A program made the position numbers and the translations under genes. The notes under the pieces are model-generated. The model searched no databases. It saw only the letters and a list, made by a program, of their open reading frames with translations, and was not told where the DNA came from. From contig NZ_CP042862.1 of assembly GCF_008001015.1 (NCBI RefSeq), forward strand, positions 1,612,001 to 1,676,000: a stretch of DNA of 64,000 nucleotides. The letters run 5' to 3'. Below, piece by piece: positions 1-7,804 of this stretch (the stretch's first letter is position 1; every line of letters starts with the position of its first letter). The DNA comes from Serinicoccus profundi (GTDB lineage Bacteria > Actinomycetota > Actinomycetes > Actinomycetales > Dermatophilaceae).

Positions 1-1749
1 GCCGAGACCCCCGCGCGCCGAGTCCAGCCAGAGCTTCTTGGTGGCCAGCTCGGCCTCGAGGTCGGTGACCTTACGGTCCTCGCCGGCCGCTCGCGCGGCC
101 TCGAGGTCGGACTCCAGCCCCTGGACGGCGCGCTCGAGCTGGTCGACCATCGACCGGGCGCGCGCGTTGAGCTCGGGGTCCGAGCGCTTCCACTGCGAGT
201 CCTCGATGTCGCGGACCTTCTGCTCCACGGCGCGCAGGCGGTTCTCGACCCGCTTGATGTCGCCGCGGGGCACCTTGCCCGCGGCGTCCCACCGGTCCTG
301 GATGCTGCGCAGCTGGGCCTTGGCCTGGTCGAGGTGCTTTTCGTCGACCGTGACCGCCTCGGCCTCGACGAGCAGCGCCTCCTTGACCTTGAGGTTCTCG
401 GAGAACTCCGCCTCCTCGGCCGCCACGACCTCGTCCTTGGCGTCGAAGAAGGAGTCCTGCGCGGCCTTGAAGCGGGCCCACAGCGCGTCGTCGTCGGCGC
501 GGGAGGCGCGACCGGCGCGCTTCCAGTCCTGCATGAGGCGCTTGAAGGCACCGGCCGTGGCGCCCCAGTCCTTGCTGGCGGCCAGGGTCTCGGCCTCGCG
601 GACCAGTCGCTCCTTAGTGGCCTTGGCGTGCCCGTGCTCCTCGTCGAGCTGGGCGAACCACGTCTTGCGCATCCTGTCGAAGGCGGAGCGGGCGTGGCTG
701 AAGCGCTGCCACAGGGCGTTCTCGGCGTCCTTGTCCAGGCGCGGACCGGAGCGCTGGTGGGCCTTCCACTCCTCGAGCAGCTCCCGGATGCGGGTGCTGC
801 TCTGCTTCCACTGGATCTTGCCCGGGTCGGTGCCAGCCAGCTCCTCCGCCTCGGCGACGAGCTTCTCGCGCTCCTGCACGGCCTGCGCCTTGGCCTTGAC
901 CCGCTCCTCCTGCTCGGTGCGGGAGCGGGTCTTGACCTCGGCCTCCAGCTCCTTGACCACCGACTCGAGGGCGGCCAGGTCGCCGACGACGTGCGCCTCG
1001 CCGATCTGCTCCTTGAGGTGCGCCAGGGACTGGCGTGCGTCGTGCGCGGACACCTCGGTGCCGGCCAGGCGGGCCTTGAGCAGGTCCGCCGAGGCGAGCA
1101 TCTCGTCATACTTGCGGGCGAAGTAGGCCAGCGCCTCCTCCGGCGTCGCGCCGGGGTAGGAACCGACCTCGCGCTCGGAGCCGTCGGCGGCGACGACGAA
1201 GACCGTCCCGTCCTCGGCGACGCGGCCGTGCTTCATCGACTCGCTGGGGTCGGGGTGGTGCTCGGGCGCGGCGGCCACGGCGCCCGCGGCCGGCTGCGGC
1301 GCTGCGGGCTTGCGGGCGGCGAACATCGCGGGGGAGGGCGCAGCGGGTCGCGGAGCCGCCGGGGCCGTCGGGGCCTCGGGCTCGGCCGGGGTGTCCTCGA
1401 CGGGAGCCGCGTCGGGCGTCTGCGTCACGGTCTCGGCCTGGGCGGCTTCGGGCTCGGTCGCCTGGGAGACCTCGGATGCCTCGTGCGGCTCCTCCGCGGG
1501 GGCTTCGACCTTGGTCGGCTCAGTTGCCTCGGAATCCTCGGCGGGCTCGGGCTCGGGCTCCTCGGCGGGAGCCTCAGGCGCCTCAGGTGCGGGCTCGGAG
1601 GTCCCCCGCGGCTCCTCGGCGGGCGGCTGGGCCTGCGCCCCCGTCGGGGCGTCCGGCGCGCTCTGGGGCTCCACGTCCTGCGTGGCGGCGACCTGGGGCT
1701 CGGCGCCCTGGTCGTCGGGCTCGGTCGGGGAGGGCGTCTGCTCGGACAT
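1..1749 (-). CDS. DUF349 domain-containing protein, 3' end outside window
   Basis: A reading frame of 583 codons runs from an ATG at 1749 to the window edge without a stop. Residues 1 to about 165 are a low-complexity Pro/Ala/Glu-rich tail. A short beta-type segment follows (GRVAEDGTVFVV), and then about 380 residues of charged helical sequence with repeated DUF349-type units, each with a conserved Trp in an ALW-x-RF or W-KAAG-like context (for example ALWQRFSHARSAFDRMR and DWKRAGRASRADDDALWARF). The last visible residues, KKLWLDSARGGLG, look close to the natural C-terminus, so probably only a few codons are missing. DUF349 proteins are widespread in Actinobacteria and their biochemical role is not settled. 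The gene is divergent from the hydrolase at 1890. The family assignment is firm; no function is claimed. Confidence 0.85.
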   Translation of the reverse strand, partial: MSEQTPSPTEPDDQGAEPQVAATQDVEPQSAPDAPTGAQAQPPAEEPRGTSEPAPEAPEAPAEEPEPEPAEDSEATEPTKVEAPAEEPHEASEVSQATEPEAAQAETVTQTPDAAPVEDTPAEPEAPTAPAAPRPAAPSPAMFAARKPAAPQPAAGAVAAAPEHHPDPSESMKHGRVAEDGTVFVVAADGSEREVGSYPGATPEEALAYFARKYDEMLASADLLKARLAGTEVSAHDARQSLAHLKEQIGEAHVVGDLAALESVVKELEAEVKTRSRTEQEERVKAKAQAVQEREKLVAEAEELAGTDPGKIQWKQSSTRIRELLEEWKAHQRSGPRLDKDAENALWQRFSHARSAFDRMRKTWFAQLDEEHGHAKATKERLVREAETLAASKDWGATAGAFKRLMQDWKRAGRASRADDDALWARFKAAQDSFFDAKDEVVAAEEAEFSENLKVKEALLVEAEAVTVDEKHLDQAKAQLRSIQDRWDAAGKVPRGDIKRVENRLRAVEQKVRDIEDSQWKRSDPELNARARSMVDQLERAVQGLESDLEAARAAGEDRKVTDLEAELATKKLWLDSARGGLG

Positions 1750-1876
1750 GGTGGTGGCCTCTCGGATAGGGACCGCGAGCACGACCATCGGGGCCGCCTC
1801 GACATGGCGTTGACGCCACGACCCTACCCAACGCGGCGTCGCCTGGCCCGGGCGAGGTCCGAGGCGCCCGGGTGCG

Positions 1877-1882
1877 TAGGGT
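1877..1882 (+). promoter_or_regulatory. -10 box of a leaderless promoter
   Basis: TAGGGT lies 7 bases before the ATG at 1890. This places the transcription start at or next to the start codon. No clear -35 is visible. Confidence 0.45.
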
Positions 1883-1889
1883 CACCAGC

Positions 1890-2606
1890 ATGTTCGTCCG
1901 CAGCATCGTCGCCGACGCCTTCGCCACGAACTGTTACATCGTGGCCCCCGCCGAGGGGGAGGAGTGCATCGTCGTCGACCCCGGCATCGGCGTCGAGAAC
2001 CGCGTCCAGGACCTCCTCGCCGAGCACCGCCTGCGCCCCGCCGCGGTGCTCCTCACCCACGGTCACCTCGACCACGTGTATGCCGTGACGCCGGTGTGCG
2101 CGGGCACGACCGCGGTGAGCCCCTACATCCACACCGACGACCGCTACCGCCTCCGCGACCCGTTGTCGTCGCTGAGCCCCGAGCTGGTGCTGGCGATGGA
2201 GCAGCAGTTCGGCCGCCGCTCGACGTGGACCGAGCCGGAGGACGTCGTCGAGCTCTCCGACGCGCAGGACCTCCAGATCGCGGGGCTGCGGATCGGTGTG
2301 GCCCATGCACCGGGCCACACCGAGGGCTCGGTGCTGTTCACCACCCAGGGCGTGCCCGACGGCATCCCGGCCGAGGAGCTGGACCGCACCGTCATCTCCG
2401 GCGACGTGCTCTTCGCCGGCTCGATCGGGCGCACGGACCTGCCCGGAGGCGACTCCCGGGCGATGCAGCGCAGCCTGCGGGACGTCGTGCTGCCGCTCGC
2501 GGATTCCTCGCTCGTCCTGCCCGGCCATGGCCCGGCGACGACGATGGCCCGCGAGCGGGTGACCAACCCCTATCTCACCGGTCTGTCGGCGGACGGCGAG
2601 CGCTAG
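1890..2606 (+). CDS. Metallo-beta-lactamase-fold hydrolase (glyoxalase II-like)
   Basis: A 238-residue protein with the complete MBL signature: THGHLDH at residues 56-62, a later His in the GHTEGSV segment, the Asp in GDVLFAGSIGRTDLPGGD, and a C-terminal PGHGPATT His. This set binds a dinuclear metal centre, and the SIGRTDLPGGD segment is typical of the glyoxalase II-like hydrolases usually found near relA and hisS in Actinobacteria. The ATG at 1890 was chosen over an in-frame GTG at 1872 because MFVRSIVADAFATNCY is the usual family N-terminus and a -10 box sits just upstream. The stop codon TAG at 2604-2606 lies inside the target duplication of the adjacent IS. The exact thioester substrate cannot be read from the sequence. 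Confidence 0.88.
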   Translation: MFVRSIVADAFATNCYIVAPAEGEECIVVDPGIGVENRVQDLLAEHRLRPAAVLLTHGHLDHVYAVTPVCAGTTAVSPYIHTDDRYRLRDPLSSLSPELVLAMEQQFGRRSTWTEPEDVVELSDAQDLQIAGLRIGVAHAPGHTEGSVLFTTQGVPDGIPAEELDRTVISGDVLFAGSIGRTDLPGGDSRAMQRSLRDVVLPLADSSLVLPGHGPATTMARERVTNPYLTGLSADGER

Positions 2607-2608
2607 CC
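2601..2608. repeat. Target site duplication, left copy
   Basis: CGCTAGCC here is repeated exactly at 4126-4133, immediately outside the two inverted repeats. Two further C bases also match (CGCTAGCCCC on both sides), so the duplication could be counted as 8 or 10 bp; 8 bp gives symmetric ends. It contains the stop codon of the hydrolase. Confidence 0.9.
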
Positions 2609-2622
2609 CCAATGCCGCGCAG

Positions 2623-4035
2623 TTAGCCGTCGTGGTTGGTGTCAAGGACGGTGAGCAGGTGTGTCGTGATCGTGGTCTGGTAGTTGTTCCGGTCGACGGT
2701 CCCTTTGGCGCGGTGCTTTGAGATGGCGCGTTTGGTGACTCTGGGGCTTGAGCGTGATCGGCGGGCGGGCATGAGGCCGTCCAGGACCGCTGCCCCGATG
2801 CGCCCGGTCAGGTCGGTGCCGCTCTGGGTGAGGATGCTCGCCGCGTTGTGGATGCTGTCGCGGGCGGCGGTCAGGGCGATGGTGAGGCTGAGCCGGTCGG
2901 GCGCGACGCCGCCGGCGGTGCTCAGGGCGGTGTCGGCGATCGCGGTTCGTAGTGCCTGGTGGACGATCAGGACGGCGTAGACCTCCTGGGCGATGCCGGC
3001 GGGGGTGCGTGCGCGCAGGACCCGCCCATCCAGGATCCTCGCCTTGGCCTCTCGGTAGCTGGTCTCGATCTCCCACCGTTGGTGGTAGAGCTCCACGATC
3101 TCCATTGCCGGGTGCAGGAGGGGGTCGGTCAGGGTCGTGACCAGGCGGTACCGGCCGGTGCGCTGCTCACCGCCCGAACCCAGGTCCACGGTGATCCGGG
3201 CGTCGATGACACGCACCCGCAGCTGGCCGAGGGCCACGATCCGGGTGCCGTCGCCCAGGTGGGACAGGACCTGGAAGCGGCGGTCGTTCTTGCACCGGAT
3301 GAGCAGGTCGGCGCCGGTGGCGGCGAACTGCTCCAGCAGTGCCGTGGCGGCGAAGTTGCGGTCACCGAGCAGGATCATGCCGGGTCGCAGGCAGCCGGCC
3401 AGGCGGGGGGCGTAGGTGGTCTCACCGACCAGGTAGGACCCGAAGACAGCGTCCAGGACGGTGCGTGAGCCGCACGCGATGATGCTGACCAGCCTCAGCA
3501 TCGGATACCCGGCCGGGGAGCCCGGACGGGCGGTCTGCCGGCCGAAGCCCGCCGCGTTGGCGGCGCTGTCCGGGACCGCCATCGTGGTCCCGTCGATCGC
3601 GCACACCAACAGGCCGTGCCAGCGCGGGGACCCGGCCGCCGGCCCACGAACCAGGTCGAACAGCTCGCGCAACGGGGCGACCCCGATGCGCCGAAAGGCC
3701 TGGGACAGCGCCGAGCTTCCCGGCGGCTTCACGCTCAGGCCCGCACCGCAGACCAAGCGTCGCAGCACCTGCTGGTAGCCGACGTCGGCGAACAGCACCG
3801 CGGCCAGCAGGAGGTAGACGACCACCCTCGTGGGCAGGCGCCGCACCCGTTTCTGGGCCGCCCCCGCGGTCTCGATCGCCGCGTCGACCAGATCGACGGA
3901 GACGATCCGGGTCAGCTCGCCCAGATGACCTGCGGCGAAGGGGTCCACCGGCGCGAGCACCCGCGCAGAGATGACAGACTGGGACGACAACGGAGCTCCA
4001 TCGGTAGCGGGACGTCTTGCAGGACATCCCTTCAC
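2623..4035 (-). CDS. IS4-family transposase
   Basis: The frame encodes up to 470 residues. The three catalytic acids of an IS4-type DDE transposase are visible: Asp148 (AIDGTT), Asp225 (LLGDRNF) and Glu324 in YHQRWEIETSYREAK, which fits the Y-(2)-R-(3)-E-(6)-K signature exactly. An N-terminal domain of the IS4 type (residues about 25-120, DPFAAGHLGELTRIV) precedes it. The outermost GTG start at 4035 lies inside a long hairpin, so translation may instead begin at the TTG at 3990 or the GTG at 3960. The family N-terminal domain only begins near residue 30, which is compatible with either. The gene is intact and probably active, but its start is uncertain. Confidence 0.92.
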   Translation of the reverse strand: MKGCPARRPATDGAPLSSQSVISARVLAPVDPFAAGHLGELTRIVSVDLVDAAIETAGAAQKRVRRLPTRVVVYLLLAAVLFADVGYQQVLRRLVCGAGLSVKPPGSSALSQAFRRIGVAPLRELFDLVRGPAAGSPRWHGLLVCAIDGTTMAVPDSAANAAGFGRQTARPGSPAGYPMLRLVSIIACGSRTVLDAVFGSYLVGETTYAPRLAGCLRPGMILLGDRNFAATALLEQFAATGADLLIRCKNDRRFQVLSHLGDGTRIVALGQLRVRVIDARITVDLGSGGEQRTGRYRLVTTLTDPLLHPAMEIVELYHQRWEIETSYREAKARILDGRVLRARTPAGIAQEVYAVLIVHQALRTAIADTALSTAGGVAPDRLSLTIALTAARDSIHNAASILTQSGTDLTGRIGAAVLDGLMPARRSRSSPRVTKRAISKHRAKGTVDRNNYQTTITTHLLTVLDTNHDG

Positions 4036-4053
4036 TACCGGGGGAGCTCCGTT
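3989..4053. other. Long imperfect palindrome over the transposase start region
   Basis: Nested arms can be traced: AACGGAGCTCC at 3989-3999 with GGAGCTCCGTT at 4043-4053, CGGTAG at 4002-4007 with CTACCG at 4035-4040, and GGGACGTC with GACATCCC nearer the centre (one mismatch). In the transposase transcript this would fold into one stem of about 65 bases that includes the outermost start codon. Structures of this kind in other insertion sequences block translation of read-through transcripts; that role is inferred here. Confidence 0.7.
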
Positions 4054-4125
4054 GCTCTGCGCCCGACACGCCGACCAGCAGTCACACTTGCAACACCAGC
4101 CACACCACTAACTGCGCGGCATTGG

Positions 4126-4133
4126 CGCTAGCC
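4126..4133. repeat. Target site duplication, right copy
   Basis: An exact copy of CGCTAGCC at 2601-2608. It carries the stop codon of the minus-strand (p)ppGpp synthetase gene (CTA at 4128-4130). Confidence 0.9.
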
Positions 4134-4823
4134 CCGGCCACCGGCGGCGCCGTGCAGCTCGCGGTGCAGCCGCTGCATCCGGGCGTCCAGCTCGGAGGCG
4201 CTGGTCGCGGCGTCCTTGAGCTCCGACAGCAGGGTGTCCGGGACGTTGCCGTCGTACTTGTAGTGGATCTTGTGCTCGGTGCTGGCCCAGAAGTCCATCG
4301 CGATGGTGCGTAGCTGGACCTCGACCGGCACGTCCACGCGACCGCTGGAGAGGTAGACCGGCACCTCGACGATGGCGTGCAGGCTCTTGTAGCCGTTGGA
4401 CTTGGGCTCGGCGATGTAGTCCGACACGCGCCGGATCGTGAGGTCGTCCTGCTGGGTGAGCAGGTCGAAGATCCGGTAGGCGTCGGTGACGAAGCTGCAC
4501 GTCACCCGGATCCCGGCGACGTCGGTGATCTCCCGCCGGATGGTCTCCAGGTCGAGGGTCAGCCCGCGCTTGAGGACCTTCTCGCGCAGGCTGTCCGGCG
4601 ACTTCACCCTGCTGGAGACGTGCTCGATCGGGTTGTAGTCGTGCATGTGCGCGAACTCATCGCGCAGGATCTCGATCTTGGTCTCCACCTCGCGCAGCCC
4701 GAACTCGTACTCCAGCAGGAAGCGCTGCAGCTGCTCCCCGACCTCCCGCAGCTGGGCGGGGGTGATGCCGCCGGACGTGGCCAGGGCGAGGGAGGGCGGT
4801 TCGGCAGCGTCGGCGGTGCTCAT
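4128..4823 (-). CDS. Small (p)ppGpp synthetase (RelA/SpoT domain)
   Basis: A 231-residue protein made of a single RelA/SpoT synthetase domain. Visible motifs are HVSSRVKSPDSLREK, ITDVAGIRVTC, YIAEPKSNGYKSLHAIVEVP and VEVQLRTIAMDFWASTEHKI, which cover the ATP-binding, Gly-loop and catalytic Glu regions. There is no HD hydrolase domain and no TGS or ACT regulatory region, so it is a small alarmone synthetase that makes (p)ppGpp from ATP and GDP or GTP. The ATG at 4823 gives the natural N-terminus MSTADAAEP; a longer GTG-initiated version is less likely. It is divergent from hisS with 72 bp between, and CATAGT 7 bases before the start may be its -10. Its stop codon has been duplicated by the IS insertion. 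Confidence 0.9.
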   Translation of the reverse strand: MSTADAAEPPSLALATSGGITPAQLREVGEQLQRFLLEYEFGLREVETKIEILRDEFAHMHDYNPIEHVSSRVKSPDSLREKVLKRGLTLDLETIRREITDVAGIRVTCSFVTDAYRIFDLLTQQDDLTIRRVSDYIAEPKSNGYKSLHAIVEVPVYLSSGRVDVPVEVQLRTIAMDFWASTEHKIHYKYDGNVPDTLLSELKDAATSASELDARMQRLHRELHGAAGGRG

Positions 4824-4883
4824 GGCCCCCACTATGCCGCGCGTTCGTGTGCACGGCCTGGTAGGGCACGGCATACCGCTCGA

Positions 4884-4889
4884 TAGACT
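4884..4889 (+). promoter_or_regulatory. -10 box of the hisS promoter
   Basis: TAGACT is followed by exactly 6 bases and then the GTG start of hisS, consistent with a leaderless transcript. No recognisable -35 is seen. Confidence 0.5.
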
Positions 4890-4895
4890 CACCGG

Positions 4896-6293
4896 GTGAT
4901 CTCCCCGCGCACGCCGTCCGGTGTCCTCGAGCTGTTGCCGCCCGAGCAGGTGGCCTTCCAGAGGATGCTGGAGGCCATCCGCTCCGGCTACGAGCGCTTC
5001 GGCTTCCTGCCGATCGAGACCCCGGTCTTCGAGCGCTCCGACGTCCTGCTCACCAAGACGGGCGGGGAGACCGAGCGCCAGGTCTACTTCGTGCAGTCCA
5101 CCGGCGCGCTGGAGAAGGCCCGGGGCGACGAGACCCCCGACGCGCTGCCGGAGATGGCGCTGCGCTTCGACCTCACGGTGCCGCTGGCGCGCTACGTCGC
5201 CGAGCACGAGCACCAGCTGACCTTCCCGTTCCGGCGCTACCAGATGCAGCGCGTCTACCGCGGCGAGCGGCCCCAGCGTGGCCGCTTCCGGGAGTTCTAC
5301 CAGTGTGACGTCGACATCATCGGCAAGGACGCGCTGTCCGTGCGGCACGACGCCGAGGCGCCGGCGATCATCAACGCCATCTTCACCGACCTCGCGATCG
5401 GGACGTTCACGATCCAGGTCAACAACCGCAAGCTGCTGCGCGGGTTCTACGAGGACCTCGGGATCACCGACGCCGACACCCAGGCGGCCGTCCTGCGCGA
5501 GGTCGACAAGCTCGACAAGCGCGGCGCCGACTACCTGCGGACCACGCTCACCGGTGAGGGCTTCGGGCTCGCCGCGGAGGTCGTCGAGCAGATCCTGGCG
5601 TTCGTGCAGGTGCGCTCCGTGGGTCACGAGGACGCGCTGGCCCGCCTCGACGCGGTCGAGGCGGGCTCGGCCGGCAGCGCCGCCCTCGCCGAGGGTGTCG
5701 CCGAGCTGCGCGAGGTGCTGTCCCTCGTGCGGGCGCTCGGCGTCCCTGAGAGCAACTACTGCCTCAACTTCTCCATCGCCCGCGGGCTCGACTACTACAC
5801 CGGCACGGTCTACGAGACGACCCTCGATGAGCACCCCGAGCTCGGCTCGATCTGCTCCGGGGGCCGGTATGACGACCTCGCCGGGCAGTACACCAAGTCG
5901 CGGCTGCCCGGGGTCGGCATCTCGATCGGGCTGTCCCGGCTGTTCTGGCAGCTGCGCGAGGCCGGTCTGATCGACGCCTCCGCCGCGGAGTCGACCGTGC
6001 AGGTGCTCGTGCCGCAGGTGGACCCCGAGCTGCTCGACGACCAGCTCGCGCTGGCCTCGCACCTGCGCCACGGCGGCATCAACACCGAGGCGGTGCTCGA
6101 CGGCGGCAAGCTCGGCAAGCAGCTGAAGTATGCCGACCGGGCCGGCATCCGCTTCGTCGCCATCCTGGGGCCGCAGGAGGTCGCCGACGGCACGGTCACG
6201 CTCAAGGACCTGCGCCGTCAGGACCAGTTCACCGTCCCGCGGGACGAGGTCGTCAGCGCCCTGCGGGTGGAGCTGGCCCAGCCGCTGGTCTGA
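4896..6293 (+). CDS. hisS: Histidyl-tRNA synthetase
   Basis: A 465-residue class II aminoacyl-tRNA synthetase that charges tRNA-His. Visible features are the N-terminal [13 protein letters not shown] segment, motif 2 around [22 protein letters not shown], the histidine-recognition motif [23 protein letters not shown], motif 3 in [11 protein letters not shown], and a C-terminal anticodon-binding domain from about residue 365 (VQVLVPQVD). The length fits the longer actinobacterial type. It starts at a GTG with a -10 box 6 bases upstream and no Shine-Dalgarno site. It is not co-transcribed with the his operon further downstream. Confidence 0.95.
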   Translation: MISPRTPSGVLELLPPEQVAFQRMLEAIRSGYERFGFLPIETPVFERSDVLLTKTGGETERQVYFVQSTGALEKARGDETPDALPEMALRFDLTVPLARYVAEHEHQLTFPFRRYQMQRVYRGERPQRGRFREFYQCDVDIIGKDALSVRHDAEAPAIINAIFTDLAIGTFTIQVNNRKLLRGFYEDLGITDADTQAAVLREVDKLDKRGADYLRTTLTGEGFGLAAEVVEQILAFVQVRSVGHEDALARLDAVEAGSAGSAALAEGVAELREVLSLVRALGVPESNYCLNFSIARGLDYYTGTVYETTLDEHPELGSICSGGRYDDLAGQYTKSRLPGVGISIGLSRLFWQLREAGLIDASAAESTVQVLVPQVDPELLDDQLALASHLRHGGINTEAVLDGGKLGKQLKYADRAGIRFVAILGPQEVADGTVTLKDLRRQDQFTVPRDEVVSALRVELAQPLV

Positions 6294-6416
6294 GGGCCGC
6301 CGGGCCGCCGTCTGGCACGTGTGTCCTGCACCTGTGTCCTGCACCGACAGGGTCGGGGCACCGCCGATGCCAGACATAGGTGCCGGCCAGTGGGTGACAG
6401 CCCTCTGCGGAGCCCC

Positions 6417-7112
6417 TCAGTCGTCGACCGAGACCGACTCCAGGCTGATCGGCTGGGCGGGGGTGCCGTCGTTGCCGCCGGTGGAGGTGCCCTCGGCGGC
6501 CAGCGCCTCGACGATCTCCAGCCCCTCGGTCACCCGACCGAAGATGCTGTATCCGCCGCCGTCCACGGGGAGCTGGGTCTCGGCATACACGATGAAGAAC
6601 TGGCCACCGTTGCTCTCCGGGTCCTGGGTGCGCGCCATGGCGAGCGTGCCGGGCGGGTACATCCCCATCTCGGGGGCGTTCTCGATGCCGTAGCCGTAGC
6701 CAGGGTTGCCCTGGCCGGAGCCGGTCGGGTCGCCGCACTGCAGCACGAAGATGCCGGCCGTGGTGAGGCGGTGGCAGGGGCTGTCCTCCCAGTAGCCCTC
6801 CTCGGCGAGGAAGGCGAAGGAGGCCACGGTCTGCGGGGCGTCCGCGGCATACAGTTCCAGCTCGATGTCGCCGCACGTCGTCTCCAGCGTGGCGTCCAGC
6901 GTCGCCGGGTCACCGCCGAGCGGCTCGGGGAGGTCCTCGGGAGAGTAGGTCGCGACGTCCTCCGGCGGGGCGGGCGCCTCGTCGCAGTCCAGCGCTGCCG
7001 GGGAGGAGCCGGCGGACTCCTCGCCCCCGGAGCCAGAGTAGGTCGCCTGACCGCCGCAGGCGGTCAGTGTGAGCAGGGCAGCGGCGAGGGGGAGGGCAGG
7101 TCGGAGGCGCAC
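6417..7112 (-). CDS. Cyclophilin-type peptidyl-prolyl isomerase lipoprotein
   Basis: From the GTG at 7112 this is 231 residues: a lipoprotein signal peptide with lipobox LTAC (Cys19), a flexible linker to about residue 65, and a cyclophilin domain with CHRLTTAGIFVLQCGDPTGSG, ESNGGQFFIVY and a GYSIFGRVTEGLEIV tail. It should act on the outer face of the membrane to isomerise prolyl bonds. An in-frame ATG at 7148 exists but lies inside the tandem repeat array. The GTG has CAGACT 7 bases before it and puts the signal peptide at the true N-terminus, so I prefer it. The gene converges on hisS. Confidence 0.87.
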   Translation of the reverse strand: MRLRPALPLAAALLTLTACGGQATYSGSGGEESAGSSPAALDCDEAPAPPEDVATYSPEDLPEPLGGDPATLDATLETTCGDIELELYAADAPQTVASFAFLAEEGYWEDSPCHRLTTAGIFVLQCGDPTGSGQGNPGYGYGIENAPEMGMYPPGTLAMARTQDPESNGGQFFIVYAETQLPVDGGGYSIFGRVTEGLEIVEALAAEGTSTGGNDGTPAQPISLESVSVDD

Positions 7113-7144
7113 GCCGGACAGTCTGTCATCCGTGGCCGGGCCAA

Positions 7145-7229
7145 CCATCTGCGACGCTCGGTGGGGCGTGGGGCGACCATCTGCGACGCTCGGTGGGGCG
7201 TGGGGCGACCATTTCCGACGCTCGGTGGG
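7145..7229. repeat. Tandem repeat array, locus 1 (three copies)
   Basis: Three copies start at 7145, 7177 and 7209, with a period of 32 bp. The conserved core reads CCATCTGCGACGCTCGGTGG, followed by a spacer of about 12 bp; the third copy has two changes (CCATTTCCG). The array sits between the cyclophilin gene and the promoter of the TrpR-like gene. The same core occurs at 14447-14566 and 59509-59624. Confidence 0.93.
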
Positions 7230-7234
7230 GATGT

Positions 7235-7256
7235 GTTAGCGTGTTAGCGCGTTATG
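7235..7256 (+). promoter_or_regulatory. Direct-repeat operator and promoter before the TrpR-like gene
   Basis: GTGTTAGC occurs twice head to tail (7235-7242 in part and 7241-7248), followed by the related GCGTTATG, giving an 8 bp phased series. TAGCGT at 7237-7242 could serve as a -10. Tandem half sites overlapping the promoter suggest autoregulation by the TrpR-like protein or another regulator. This is inference from position. Confidence 0.4.
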
Positions 7257-7260
7257 ACAG

Positions 7261-7359
7261 AGCAGGGCCCCGCGAACACGGCGACGACCAGACCGAAGAG
7301 CAGGGCAAGGCCAGAGAGCAGGGCAAGGCCAGACCCAAGAGCAGGGCCACGAGCAGGGC
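7261..7359 (+). repeat. Low-complexity leader with five AGCAGGGC words
   Basis: AGCAGGGC occurs at about 7261, 7299, 7317, 7340 and 7352 in an otherwise purine-rich stretch upstream of the TrpR-like gene. The spacings are irregular (38, 18, 23 and 12 bp). The region is open in the frame of the downstream gene and would encode a basic Arg/Pro-rich extension if translated. Confidence 0.6.
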
Positions 7360-7385
7360 CAAGACCAGACCGAGAGGGAGCGCGG

Positions 7386-7715
7386 ATGAAGCAGCGTGAC
7401 GGAGGTGGCACCGGCGCCCAGCAGCGCGCCCGCGCCGACCTCGTCGCGGTGCTGGCTGCGCTCCCGGACCCCGACGCCGTGGACGCCTTCCTCGACGACC
7501 TGTGCACGCCGGCCGAGATCGAGGCGATGGCCGACCGCTGGTCCGTGGTGCCCCTGCTCGCCGACGGTATGTCGTACCGCCAGATCCACGACGTCACCGG
7601 CGTGAGCGTGACGACGGTCGGGCGGATCGCCCGGTGCGTCGAGGGCGGCGCCGGCGGCTACCGCGCCGCGCTGGCCCATCGCCGCGAGCATCCGGCGGCG
7701 ACGACCTCCGCCTGA
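7386..7715 (+). CDS. TrpR-superfamily regulator (YerC/YecD type)
   Basis: A 109-residue all-helical protein. The central part reads DLCTPAEIEAMADRWSVVPLLADGMSYRQIHDVTGVSVTTVGRIARCV, the usual Trp-repressor-like helix-turn-helix with the SYRQIHDVTGVSVTTVGR recognition unit split across the last helices. The ATG at 7386 has a good AGAGGGAG ribosome site. A longer in-frame start at 7254 would add 44 basic, low-complexity residues and is less likely. The gene lies 89 bp before hisG on the same strand, so a role as histidine biosynthesis regulator is likely; TrpR-family HisR regulators beside his genes have been proposed in other bacteria (from memory). The ligand, possibly histidine, is inferred. 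Confidence 0.8.
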   Translation: MKQRDGGGTGAQQRARADLVAVLAALPDPDAVDAFLDDLCTPAEIEAMADRWSVVPLLADGMSYRQIHDVTGVSVTTVGRIARCVEGGAGGYRAALAHRREHPAATTSA

Positions 7716-7804
7716 GGCGCCCGACGGCGTGCGCCGCCCCCGACGCCCCACGATCTGCCTGCCCGCCGCACCCGGTGCGGCGCCCACGTCCACGGAAGGC
7801 CCCC

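Larger units (their letters stand above)
2609..4125. mobile_element. IS4-family insertion sequence, complete
   Basis: A 1,517 bp element bounded by perfect 18 bp inverted repeats, CCAATGCCGCGCAGTTAG at 2609-2626 and its reverse complement at 4108-4125, flanked by an 8 bp direct repeat. It holds one intact DDE transposase on the minus strand, whose stop codon lies inside the left repeat. No internal decay is visible, so the copy looks recent. It sits between two convergent genes and seems to have damaged neither. Confidence 0.93.

Noticed and set aside
334-2088. Long plus-strand frame of 584 codons antisense to the DUF349 gene
   Set aside because: It is rich in Leu/Gly/Arg runs typical of antisense frames in high-GC DNA, has no domain, and the minus strand carries a clear DUF349 protein.
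6310-6375. GTCTGGCA ... TGCCAGAC as a terminator between hisS and the cyclophilin gene
   Set aside because: The arms are only 8 bp and are separated by 50 bases; too weak to call. A nearby 12 bp direct repeat (GTGTCCTGCACC) is also probably chance.
7113-7148. ATG at 7148 as start of the cyclophilin lipoprotein
   Set aside because: It lies inside the repeat array and would put 12 residues before the signal peptide; the GTG at 7112 has a -10 box at leaderless distance.
7145-7229. Tandem repeats as a small CRISPR array
   Set aside because: Spacers are only about 12 bp, two of them are identical, the copies also occur inside hisIE, and no cas gene is near.
7254-7385. Upstream start giving a 153-residue TrpR-like protein
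   Set aside because: The extension is low-complexity and basic, while the ATG at 7386 has a good ribosome site and gives the normal family length. Kept as a possibility in the gene entry.
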